Assembly (NCBI GenBank): GCA_905197435.1
Contig: CAJJYX010000177.1
Coordinates: 1 to 6,128, forward strand
Reading direction: 5' to 3'
Source of the DNA: an uncultured Bacteroides sp.
Lineage (GTDB): Bacteria > Bacteroidota > Bacteroidia > Bacteroidales > Bacteroidaceae
DNA length: 6,128 nt
How positions within the stretch are numbered: position 1 is the first letter of the stretch; each line of letters opens with the position of its first letter. The notes beneath the pieces were generated by a model that was given only the letters and a program-made list of their open reading frames with translations, had not been told where the DNA came from and ran no database searches. Both the position numbers and the translations under genes were made by a program. Shown here one piece after another: positions 1 through 5,975 of the stretch.

Positions 1-11
1 GCCACCTCTCC
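1..11 (-). tRNA. 5' end of a probable tRNA-Ser gene, cut by the window edge
   Basis: Read on the minus strand, the last 11 bases are GGAGAGGTGGC. This fits the beginning of a bacterial serine tRNA: a seven-base acceptor strand GGAGAGG, T at position 8, a purine at 9, then GC opening the D stem. A strong leftward promoter (51-81) lies at a distance that would leave a short leader of about 33 nt, and no start codon is visible in that leader. Only 11 bases can be seen, so the anticodon and even the tRNA identity are inference. The same bases could instead be part of a 5' untranslated region. Confidence 0.4.
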
Positions 12-50
12 AAAATATGTTTTCAAGGATGCTTTCCTCTTAAAGCGGTG

Positions 51-81
51 CAAAGGTACGAATCATTTTTAATTCTGCAAA
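51..81 (-). promoter_or_regulatory. Leftward Bacteroidota promoter, full consensus
   Basis: On the minus strand there is a -33 TTTG (78-81), exactly 19 nt, then a -7 box TACCTTTG (51-58). This matches the established Bacteroides sigma-ABfr consensus TTTG-N19-TAnnTTTG with no mismatch. Transcription would begin near 44-48 and run out of the left edge, into the suspected tRNA-Ser. It is the best promoter in the window and implies a strongly transcribed divergent gene. Confidence 0.75.
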
Positions 82-86
82 CTTCC

Positions 87-119
87 TTTCTCTTTTTTCA
101 TGAATTAATAGTACTTTTG
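87..119 (+). promoter_or_regulatory. Probable mutS2 promoter, very close to the start codon
   Basis: TACTTTTG at 112-119 matches the -7 consensus TAnnTTTG. The best upstream element is TTTC at 87-90, 21 nt away, one base off TTTG. The box ends only 4 nt before the mutS2 ATG at 124, so initiation at the usual distance would give a 5' leader of zero to a few bases. I saw no other TAnnTTTG between this box and the divergent promoter. The -33 elements of the two promoters lie 5 bp apart, so the two polymerases may compete. Confidence 0.5.
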
Positions 120-123
120 CACC

Positions 124-2661
124 ATGATATATCCACAGAACTTTGAACAGAAAATAGGTTTCGACCAAATACGCCAATTGCTGAAAGAAAAATGTCTCAG
201 TACGCTTGGTGAAGAACGGGTGACGGATATGGCATTCTCCGACCGCTTTGGAGAGGTGGAAGAACGTCTGAACCAAGTCACTGAATTTGTGCGCATACTC
301 CAAGAAGAAGATAATTTTCCGGCACAATATTTCTTCGATGTACGCACGTCATTGAAACGCATACGCGTGGAAGGCATGTATCTGGACGAGCAAGAACTTT
401 TCGACCTGCGCCGTTCGCTGGAGACCATACGCGATATTGTACGCTTCCTGCAGAAAAGTGACGATGACGAAGAAGAAGGTACTTCACCCTACCCTTGCCT
501 GAAGAGACTGGCAGGAGACATTACCGTTTTCCCGCAGCTTATAGCGAAAATAAACGGCATCCTCTCTCCTTACGGGAAAATCAAAGACAATGCCTCCACA
601 GAACTGGCACGCATCCGCCGGGAACTGGCAAGTACCATGGGAAGCATCTCCCGCTCGTTGAACAGCATTCTACGGAGTGCCCAGTCCGAGGGTGTCGTAG
701 ACAAAGATGTGACCCCCACTATGCGCGACGGCCGTCTGGTTATTCCCGTTGCACCGGCACTAAAACGGAAAATACGCGGTATTGTACACGACGAATCAGC
801 CAGTGGCAAAACCGTATTCATCGAACCGGCCGAAGTCGTGGAAGCCAACAATCGCATACGGGAACTGGAAGGCGATGAACGCAGAGAAATCATCCGCATC
901 CTGACGGATTTCTCCAACCAGTTGCGCCCCTCTATCCCCGATGTACTGCTGTCATACGAGTTCCTCGCCGAAATAGACTTCATACGTGCCAAAGCTCTGT
1001 TTGCCGAGCAAATCTCCGGTCTGAAACCGGCTCTCGAAAACAAACAACTGCTGGATTGGACAATGGCTGTACACCCGCTCCTGCAACTTTCTCTCGCCAA
1101 ACATGGCAAAAAGGTAATACCTCTTGACATTGAACTGAATGAAAAGCAACGTATCCTCATTATCTCCGGCCCGAATGCAGGTGGTAAATCCGTCTGTCTG
1201 AAGACAGTGGGGTTATTGCAATACATGCTACAATCCGGACTGCTCATCCCGATGCACGAACGCAGTCATGCCGGAATATTCAACAGCATATTCATTGATA
1301 TTGGTGACGAACAGTCCATAGAAGATGATTTGAGTACCTACTCTTCTCATCTTACGAACATGAAAATCATGATGAAAAACTGCAACGAACGGAGCCTCAT
1401 CCTGATTGATGAATTCGGTGGCGGAACAGAGCCTCAGATAGGAGGTGCTATTGCCGAAGCCGTATTGAAACGTTTCAACCAAAAACAAACGTTCGGTGTC
1501 ATCACCACACACTACCAGAACCTGAAGCATTTTGCCGAGGACCATGAAGGTGTGGTAAATGGTGCCATGCTCTACGACCGCCATCTGATGCAAGCACTGT
1601 TCCAGTTGCAGATAGGCAATCCGGGCAGCTCGTTTGCTGTGGAGATTGCCCGCAAAATAGGACTACCGGAAGATGTCATTACCGATGCCTCGGAAATTGT
1701 GGGTAGCGAATACATCAACGCCGATAAGTACCTGCAAGATATTGTGCGCGACAAGCGCTATTGGGAAGGCAAACGCCAAACGATACGCCAGCGTGAAAAG
1801 CACATGGAAGAGACTATCGAGCGTTATCAAACCGAAATCGAAGATTTACAAAAATCCCGGAAGGAGATTCTGCGCAAAGCGAAGGAAGAGGTTGAGCTAC
1901 TGATGCAGGAAGCCAATGCACGTATTGAAAACACCATACGCTCCATCAAAGAAGCCCAGGCGGAAAAAGAAAAGACACGCCAGGCCCGCCAGGAATTAAA
2001 GGACTTCCGCGAATCAATGGAGGCACTTGCCAACAAGGAAGTGGAAGAAAAGATTGCCCGCAAAATGGAAAAGCTGAAAGAAAGGCAGAACCGGAAAAAG
2101 GAAAAGAAAGCGGGCAAAGGAAAAGAGAACGGGCTATCCGCCCAAGCTTTGGCAGAACAACAGGCACGAAAAGAAGTAGAACGTCTCGCAGCCATCGTCC
2201 CCGGCTGCAATGTCAGAATAAAAGGACAGACCTCTGTAGGTGAAGTAATGGAAGTGAACGGCAAAAACGCAGTCATCGCTTTCGGCAGTATCAAAACTAC
2301 CGTCAAGCTGGATAGGCTGGAACGGACCAACACACAGCCCAAACAAGCTGACGTGTCCACCAAAAGTACTTTCATCAGTGCCCAGACCCAAGACAGCATG
2401 TACGAGAAAAAGCTGCATTTCAAGCAAGACATAGATGTCCGCGGCATGCGTGGTGACGAAGCCCTGCAAGCCGTTACCTATTTCATTGATGATGCCATCC
2501 TCGTCGGCATGTCGCGTGTGCGTATCCTTCATGGAACGGGAACGGGTATCCTGCGCACGCTTATCCGACAATATCTGGAAACCGTTCCCGGGGTGCGCCA
2601 CTTTGCCGATGAGCATATACAATTTGGTGGGGCAGGCATTACCGTTGTGGACTTGAGCTAA
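124..2661 (+). CDS. mutS2: Endonuclease MutS2 (MutS-family ATPase with Smr domain)
   Basis: This is a full-length 845-residue MutS2, slightly longer than the roughly 780-residue Bacillus protein. Residues 1 to about 300 form the MutS core/lever region; the mismatch-reading domain of true MutS is absent. The ATPase domain shows Walker A GPNAGGKS (349-356), a GDEQS segment with STYSSHL (394-410), Walker B LILIDEFGGGTEP (425-437; D429, E430) and ITTHY with H463. A long charged coiled coil spans about 543-668 and ends in a Lys-rich patch. A KOW/SH3-like segment (about 690-734) and a C-terminal Smr domain (about 766-845; IDVRG 770-774, HGTGTG 803-808) follow. Family knowledge: MutS2 splits collided ribosomes in Bacillus and suppresses recombination in Helicobacter and Thermus; the Smr domain has been reported to cut nucleic acid. 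Which role applies here cannot be read from sequence. The ATG at 124 is chosen because the N-terminus MIYPQNFEQKIGFDQIR matches the family start. sdaA follows 31 nt downstream. Confidence 0.97.
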   Translation: MIYPQNFEQKIGFDQIRQLLKEKCLSTLGEERVTDMAFSDRFGEVEERLNQVTEFVRILQEEDNFPAQYFFDVRTSLKRIRVEGMYLDEQELFDLRRSLETIRDIVRFLQKSDDDEEEGTSPYPCLKRLAGDITVFPQLIAKINGILSPYGKIKDNASTELARIRRELASTMGSISRSLNSILRSAQSEGVVDKDVTPTMRDGRLVIPVAPALKRKIRGIVHDESASGKTVFIEPAEVVEANNRIRELEGDERREIIRILTDFSNQLRPSIPDVLLSYEFLAEIDFIRAKALFAEQISGLKPALENKQLLDWTMAVHPLLQLSLAKHGKKVIPLDIELNEKQRILIISGPNAGGKSVCLKTVGLLQYMLQSGLLIPMHERSHAGIFNSIFIDIGDEQSIEDDLSTYSSHLTNMKIMMKNCNERSLILIDEFGGGTEPQIGGAIAEAVLKRFNQKQTFGVITTHYQNLKHFAEDHEGVVNGAMLYDRHLMQALFQLQIGNPGSSFAVEIARKIGLPEDVITDASEIVGSEYINADKYLQDIVRDKRYWEGKRQTIRQREKHMEETIERYQTEIEDLQKSRKEILRKAKEEVELLMQEANARIENTIRSIKEAQAEKEKTRQARQELKDFRESMEALANKEVEEKIARKMEKLKERQNRKKEKKAGKGKENGLSAQALAEQQARKEVERLAAIVPGCNVRIKGQTSVGEVMEVNGKNAVIAFGSIKTTVKLDRLERTNTQPKQADVSTKSTFISAQTQDSMYEKKLHFKQDIDVRGMRGDEALQAVTYFIDDAILVGMSRVRILHGTGTGILRTLIRQYLETVPGVRHFADEHIQFGGAGITVVDLS

Positions 2662-2692
2662 TGGATAATTGACAATTAAATCTAAAATATAT

Positions 2693-3904
2693 ATGAAATC
2701 AATCAAAGAACTTTACCGTATCGGCACCGGTCCGTCCAGCAGCCACACAATGGGCCCGCGCAAGGCAGCTCAAATATTCCTGGAAAGACATCCTGAAGCC
2801 GCCGCCTTCCAAGTAACCCTATACGGTAGTCTTGCTGCTACCGGCAAGGGGCACATGACCAATGTTGCCATCACCGAGACACTGCAGCCTGCAGCACCGG
2901 TAGAAATAATCTGGAAGCCCAAAATATTCCTGCCTTTCCATCCCAACGGCATGACATTCGTTTCTTTGGACAGCGAAGGCAAGGAGACAGACCAATGGAC
3001 AGTATTCAGTGTAGGCGGTGGCGCCTTGGCAGAAGAGAATGACGGAGCATCATCCGTAAATACTCCGGATGTATATGAAATGAACTACATGACTGAAATA
3101 CTGCAATGGTGTGAACGGACAGGAAAAAGTTACTGGGAATACGTCAAGGAATGTGAGGAAAGTGACATATGGGATTACCTGCAGGAAGTATGGAAAACCA
3201 TGCAGGAGGCCGTGAAACGGGGATTGGACAGTGAAGGAGTATTGCCCGGTCCTCTAAATTTACGTCGGAAAGCATCAACCTATTATATACGTGCCAGCGG
3301 CTACAAGGCTTCCCTTCAATCACGCGGACTGGTATTCGCCTATGCTTTGGCTGTGAGTGAAGAAAATGCGTCAGGTGGAGTCATCGTCACCGCGCCCACG
3401 TGTGGTTCATGCGGTGTAGTTCCGGCAGTGCTTTATCATCTTCAGAAAAGCCGGGACTTCAGTGACATACGTATTCTCCGTGCCCTTGCCACAGCCGGAC
3501 TGGTAGGAAACATAGTGAAGACCAATGCTTCCATTTCGGGAGCGGAAGCCGGATGCCAGGCAGAAGTAGGTGTGGCATGCTCCATGGCATCAGCCGCAGC
3601 CAACCAACTGTTCGGAGGCAGTCCGGCACAAATAGAATATGCCGCTGAAATGGGATTGGAACATCATTTGGGAATGACCTGCGACCCGGTGTGTGGTCTG
3701 GTGCAAATTCCCTGCATCGAACGTAATGCCTATGCCGCCGCACGTGCCCTGGATGCCAACCTCTACTCTTCTTTCACCGATGGTATACACCGCGTATCGT
3801 TCGACAAGGTGGTGGAGGTTATGAAAGAGACCGGAAACGACCTGCCTTCTCTGTACAAGGAAACCAGCGAAGGAGGATTGGCAAAGGACTATAAGCCGAT
3901 GTGA
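2693..3904 (+). CDS. sdaA: L-serine ammonia-lyase, iron-sulfur type, fused alpha and beta domains
   Basis: This 403-residue enzyme deaminates L-serine to pyruvate and ammonia in the cytoplasm using an oxygen-sensitive 4Fe-4S cluster. The N-terminal beta domain has the hallmark GTGPSSSHTMGP (11-22), LYGSLAATGKGH and SVGGG (106-110). The alpha domain carries TCGSCG (236-241), EAGCQAEVG (from 285) and CDPVCGLVQIPC (330-341). Cys288, Cys330 and Cys341 are spaced 42 and 11 residues apart, the spacing I recall for the cluster ligands 343/385/396 of the Legionella enzyme, so they are the likely ligands. It is about 50 residues shorter than E. coli SdaA, with the gap in the beta domain after the KGH motif. 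The last residue is Met, not the C-terminal Cys known from the Legionella enzyme. The start is the ATG at 2693; an in-frame TTG at 2669 adds eight residues that do not resemble the family. The gene is probably co-transcribed with mutS2, and a terminator follows. Confidence 0.97.
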   Translation: MKSIKELYRIGTGPSSSHTMGPRKAAQIFLERHPEAAAFQVTLYGSLAATGKGHMTNVAITETLQPAAPVEIIWKPKIFLPFHPNGMTFVSLDSEGKETDQWTVFSVGGGALAEENDGASSVNTPDVYEMNYMTEILQWCERTGKSYWEYVKECEESDIWDYLQEVWKTMQEAVKRGLDSEGVLPGPLNLRRKASTYYIRASGYKASLQSRGLVFAYALAVSEENASGGVIVTAPTCGSCGVVPAVLYHLQKSRDFSDIRILRALATAGLVGNIVKTNASISGAEAGCQAEVGVACSMASAAANQLFGGSPAQIEYAAEMGLEHHLGMTCDPVCGLVQIPCIERNAYAAARALDANLYSSFTDGIHRVSFDKVVEVMKETGNDLPSLYKETSEGGLAKDYKPM

Positions 3905-3949
3905 TGAGGAAAATCCAAGCGACTCAACCCACCAACGAATATAGACAAC

Positions 3950-3992
3950 AAACATCGAGCAAGAATTGAATGCAATTTTGCTCGATGTTTTT
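3950..3992 (+). terminator. Rho-independent terminator of the mutS2-sdaA unit
   Basis: The left arm AAACATCGAGCAAGAATTG (3950-3968) pairs with CAATTTTGCTCGATGTTT (3973-3990) over 18 bp with a single bulged G (3963) and a four-base loop AATG. It is followed by a T run (3988-3992). It begins 45 nt after the sdaA stop codon, the right place to end that transcript and insulate the SDR promoter downstream. Confidence 0.9.
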
Positions 3993-4044
3993 GACAGGTA
4001 GCAATAACCATTCAGACTTATCTTTTCCCCCAATAGCAAAATCC

Positions 4045-4081
4045 GTAATTTGGGTAAACCAATCAGTAATTCATCTAACCC
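4045..4081 (+). repeat. Direct repeat pair upstream of the SDR promoter, possible operator
   Basis: GTAATTTGGGTAAACC (4045-4060) and GTAATTCATCTAACCC (4066-4081) match at 11 of 16 positions in the pattern GTAATT-N4-TAA-N-CC. Their starts are 21 bp apart, about two helical turns. The second copy covers the place where the missing -33 TTTG would lie for the -7 box at 4101. The arrangement suits binding of a regulator, but the repeats are short and AT-rich, so chance similarity is possible. Confidence 0.35.
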
Positions 4082-4100
4082 GGAACCGGATATAACCGTG

Positions 4101-4108
4101 TACCTTTG
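4101..4108 (+). promoter_or_regulatory. -7 box of the SDR-flavodoxin promoter
   Basis: TACCTTTG matches TAnnTTTG exactly and is identical to the -7 box of the leftward promoter at 51-58. No TTTG is found 19-21 nt upstream; the bases at the expected -33 (4078-4081) are ACCC. Initiation near 4112 would give a leader of about 45 nt before the ATG at 4157. The half-consensus suggests a weak or activator-dependent promoter. Confidence 0.55.
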
Positions 4109-4156
4109 CCATCGGAACATAAATCAAGAAGCAAATCAATTGAACTGAAAAGCTAT

Positions 4157-4993
4157 ATGAAGAAGGAAGTGATGATTCTGACCGGTGCAGGTCAGATAGG
4201 TATGGCAATCGCCCGTCGCATAGGATATGGGATGAAAATCATTCTTGGTGACAAAAGCCTGAAGAATGCCGAGGCTATTGCCGAGACAATGGACAAGGCC
4301 GGGTTTGACACTGCGGCCGTGGAGATGAACCTCGCGTCGCGTGAGTCTATCCTCAGTTTGATTTCCGAGGCGCAGAAACATGGTGAAATTGCCATGCTGA
4401 TCAATGCGGCAGGAGTATCACCCAGCCAGGCATCTATTGAAACAATCCTAAAAGTGGACCTTTATGGCACGGCTGTCCTGCTCGAAGAAGTCGGTAAAGT
4501 AATTAAGAATGGCGGTACCGGGGTGACTATTTCCAGCCAGTCGGGACACCGGATGCCGGCTCTCTCTCCCGAAGTGGATGAACTGCTCGCTACGACACCC
4601 ACCGAACAGCTCCTCGCGCTCGATGTACTTCAACCTGCTAACATCCGCGACACGCTTCACGCCTACCAGATGGCCAAACGCTGTAATGTGAAACGTGTAA
4701 TGGCAGAAGCTGTGAAATGGGGAGAGCGTGGAGCACGCATCAACTCTATTTCGCCGGGTATTATTGCCACCCCACTGGCATTGGACGAATTCAACGGACC
4801 GCGTGGTGATTTCTACAAGAATATGTTTGCCAAGTGTCCCGCAGGCAGACCCGGAACCGCAGATGAAGTGGCTAATGTGGCTGAACTGCTGATGCGTCCA
4901 CAGGGTGCTTTCATCACCGGTGCGGACTTCCTGATTGACGGCGGTGCAACCGCATCTTATTTCTATGGACCTCTGAAACCGGAAAGCAAATAA
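4157..4993 (+). CDS. SDR family oxidoreductase, substrate unknown
   Basis: This 278-residue Rossmann-fold dehydrogenase acts presumably in the cytoplasm, as no signal peptide is seen. The nucleotide-binding loop is ILTGAGQIG (7-15), a GxGxxG spacing rather than the classical TGxxxGxG. Asp32 at the end of the second strand suggests NAD(H), though Lys33 follows. NAAG is at 83-86, SSQSG at 126-130, and the catalytic pair YxxxK is Tyr170/Lys174. PGIIATP (200-206) and a C-terminal DFLIDGG (258-263) complete the fold. Two features are odd: some 43 residues separate Ser127 from Tyr170 where about 13 is usual, and the position normally held by the structural Asn reads Asp101 (VDLYG). I recognise a family with this layout but know no assigned reaction. 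The start is the ATG at 4157; the upstream in-frame TTG at 4106 lies inside the -7 box and cannot be the start of that transcript. The flavodoxin gene follows after 48 nt and is probably co-transcribed. Confidence 0.9.
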   Translation: MKKEVMILTGAGQIGMAIARRIGYGMKIILGDKSLKNAEAIAETMDKAGFDTAAVEMNLASRESILSLISEAQKHGEIAMLINAAGVSPSQASIETILKVDLYGTAVLLEEVGKVIKNGGTGVTISSQSGHRMPALSPEVDELLATTPTEQLLALDVLQPANIRDTLHAYQMAKRCNVKRVMAEAVKWGERGARINSISPGIIATPLALDEFNGPRGDFYKNMFAKCPAGRPGTADEVANVAELLMRPQGAFITGADFLIDGGATASYFYGPLKPESK

Positions 4994-5041
4994 AACAAGG
5001 TACAATTTGGATTCGCTATACGCTTAAAAAAACAAGTCAAA

Positions 5042-5662
5042 ATGAGAAAAGTAATAAACATGATTGTCCTGTTGCTTGTATCTTTGCTACCAATGGTATC
5101 ATTTGCTCAGGGCACTTCAAAAACAGGAAAGAAGATGAAAACAGATAAGAAAGTATTAGTCGTATTTTTCTCCCATACAGGTGAAAACTATGCGGTAGGA
5201 AATATCGAAAAGGGGAATACGCATATCGTGGCCGAAATGATTGCCGACAAGACCGGCGGCACACTGTTTGAGATTGTACCGGAAAAGGAATATCCGAAGA
5301 CATACAAAGGGTGTGTGGATATAGCCAAAGAGGAAAAAGAATCCGGTGCACGCCCGGCAATTAAGGGTGATGTGCCAGTTGAGAGTTATGATGTGATTTT
5401 CATCGGTTATCCCAACTGGTGGGGCGATATGCCGATGCCGGTTTATACGTTCCTCGAAAAACACAATTGGAGCGGTAAGACGATTATCCCTTTCTGTACA
5501 CATGAGGGTAGCGGATTGTCGGGAACTGAAAAGCACATTGCCATGACTTGTAAGGGGGCAACTGTAGGAAAAGGGCTTGCTCTGCGTGGTGCGACAGCAC
5601 AAAATAAGCGTGAACAGGCGAAAGCAACTGTAAATACATGGCTTGACAAACAGGATTTCTAA
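5042..5662 (+). CDS. Flavodoxin-like protein with N-terminal signal peptide
   Basis: This 206-residue protein begins with a typical Sec signal peptide: basic start MRK, hydrophobic core about 7-21, and a predicted signal peptidase I cut after SFA (A22). There is no lipobox Cys, so a soluble periplasmic product is expected. A basic linker (about 24-37) leads to a flavodoxin-fold domain of the Flavodoxin_4 type. It has the phosphate-binding loop FFSHTGENY (42-50), GYPNWWGDMPMPVYTF (122-137) and PFCTHEGSG (150-158). Such domains bind FMN and carry electrons, or reduce quinone-like substrates; the partner here is unknown. Met32, just before the flavodoxin domain, has an AGGAAAG at 5125-5131 in front of it, so a shorter cytosolic form from 5135 is conceivable. 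The ATG at 5042 is preferred because it gives a complete signal peptide. The gene probably shares the SDR transcript; TACAATTTG (5001-5009) is only a poor promoter candidate. Confidence 0.9.
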   Translation: MRKVINMIVLLLVSLLPMVSFAQGTSKTGKKMKTDKKVLVVFFSHTGENYAVGNIEKGNTHIVAEMIADKTGGTLFEIVPEKEYPKTYKGCVDIAKEEKESGARPAIKGDVPVESYDVIFIGYPNWWGDMPMPVYTFLEKHNWSGKTIIPFCTHEGSGLSGTEKHIAMTCKGATVGKGLALRGATAQNKREQAKATVNTWLDKQDF

Positions 5663-5754
5663 CCGACGAAGTCGTATAAAGTCGAATATAATTACCGCAC
5701 TGGCTATTGCAGCCTTAAATATAAATCCTTACAATAGTTAATAACGTGATCCTT

Positions 5755-5791
5755 CAAGTTGTCCGGCAAGCTACAGGTTGTCGGACACTTG
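5755..5791 (+). other. Stem-loop of about 14 bp in the convergent intergenic region
   Basis: CAAGTTGTCCGGCAA (5755-5769) pairs with TTGTCGGACACTTG (5778-5791), leaving an eight-base loop GCTACAGG and one bulged T (5759/5760). One pair is G-T, which would be a G-U wobble in plus-strand RNA but a C-A mismatch in minus-strand RNA, a slight hint that the structure acts in a rightward transcript such as the flavodoxin 3' end. No T run follows, so it is not a standard terminator; it could protect a 3' end. It overlaps the first unit of the 22-bp repeat. Confidence 0.55.
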
Positions 5792-5873
5792 TGTCCAATC
5801 TGACAGGCACTGGAGTCTGTCGCGACAAACACTTGAGTCTGAGAAGTTGAACACAAGTGCCTGACAGCATGGC
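5786..5873. repeat. Degenerate 22-bp-period repeat, four units
   Basis: Units begin at 5786, 5808, 5830 and 5852, each exactly 22 bp apart. Their 12-base cores read CACTTGTGTCCA, CACTGGAGTCTG, CACTTGAGTCTG and CACAAGTGCCTG; all share CAC-N2-G-N-G-N-C, while the remaining 10 bases vary. The cores are half-palindromic, so units can pair with one another: 5800-5811 with 5856-5867 (11 bp, one A-A mismatch), or 5786-5794 with 5851-5859 (9 bp, perfect). A perfect palindrome TGTCGCGACA sits at 5818-5827. The rest of the gene-free stretch 5663-5975 holds the hairpin at 5755-5791 and the terminator near 5918-5954; I see nothing definite in 5663-5754. The function is unknown; a REP-like dispersed element is one possibility. 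Confidence 0.55.
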
Positions 5874-5917
5874 CAAAGGCAATGGAACCGCCATCATCTC
5901 ATCCGCCATAGAAATAG

Positions 5918-5954
5918 AAAAAAACTCCTGCAACCACGAAGATTGCAGGAGTTT
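5918..5954 (-). terminator. Rho-independent terminator of the leftward GGGtGRT gene
   Basis: AAACTCCTGCAA (5922-5933) and TTGCAGGAGTTT (5943-5954) form a perfect 12-bp stem around a nine-base loop. On the minus strand the stem runs into seven T (5924-5918), the classic order for a transcript arriving from the right. It starts 21 nt past the stop codon of the gene ending at 5976. In the plus direction only a short T tract follows, so it would be at best a weak stop for the flavodoxin transcript. Confidence 0.92.
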
Positions 5955-5975
5955 ATCTATATAAAGTAACTTAAA

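Noticed and set aside
570..1247. Long minus-strand open frame (225 codons) opposite mutS2
   Set aside because: It lies wholly within the conserved ATPase-encoding part of mutS2, and its Ser/Arg/Met-rich product looks like a reverse-strand shadow with no recognisable motif.
1827..2447. Minus-strand open frame (206 codons) opposite the mutS2 coiled coil
   Set aside because: The Ser/Phe/Leu-rich product is what the complement of Lys/Glu-rich coiled-coil codons gives; no promoter or family resemblance.
2669..2692. TTG start eight codons upstream of the sdaA ATG
   Set aside because: The added residues do not match the family N-terminus, whereas the ATG at 2693 yields the expected start a few residues before GTGPSSSHT.
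4106..4156. TTG start seventeen codons upstream of the SDR ATG
   Set aside because: The TTG is part of the -7 box TACCTTTG, so it would not be in the mRNA; the Rossmann fold begins right after the ATG at 4157.
5001..5009. TACAATTTG as a separate flavodoxin promoter
   Set aside because: It has three bases rather than two between TA and TTTG, and no TTTG lies 19-21 nt upstream; co-transcription with the SDR gene is simpler.
5664..5674. Small inverted repeat CGAC-GAA-GTCG just after the flavodoxin stop
   Set aside because: Four base pairs with no T run are too weak to call a terminator.
5786..5873. The 22-bp repeats as a CRISPR array
   Set aside because: Cores of 12 bases and variable parts of 10 are far too short, the cores are degenerate, and no cas gene is nearby.
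5754..5909. Minus-strand open frame of 51 codons across the 22-bp repeat
   Set aside because: No ribosome-binding context, it lies beyond the terminator of the leftward gene, and its sequence only reads through the repeat units with no protein-like pattern.
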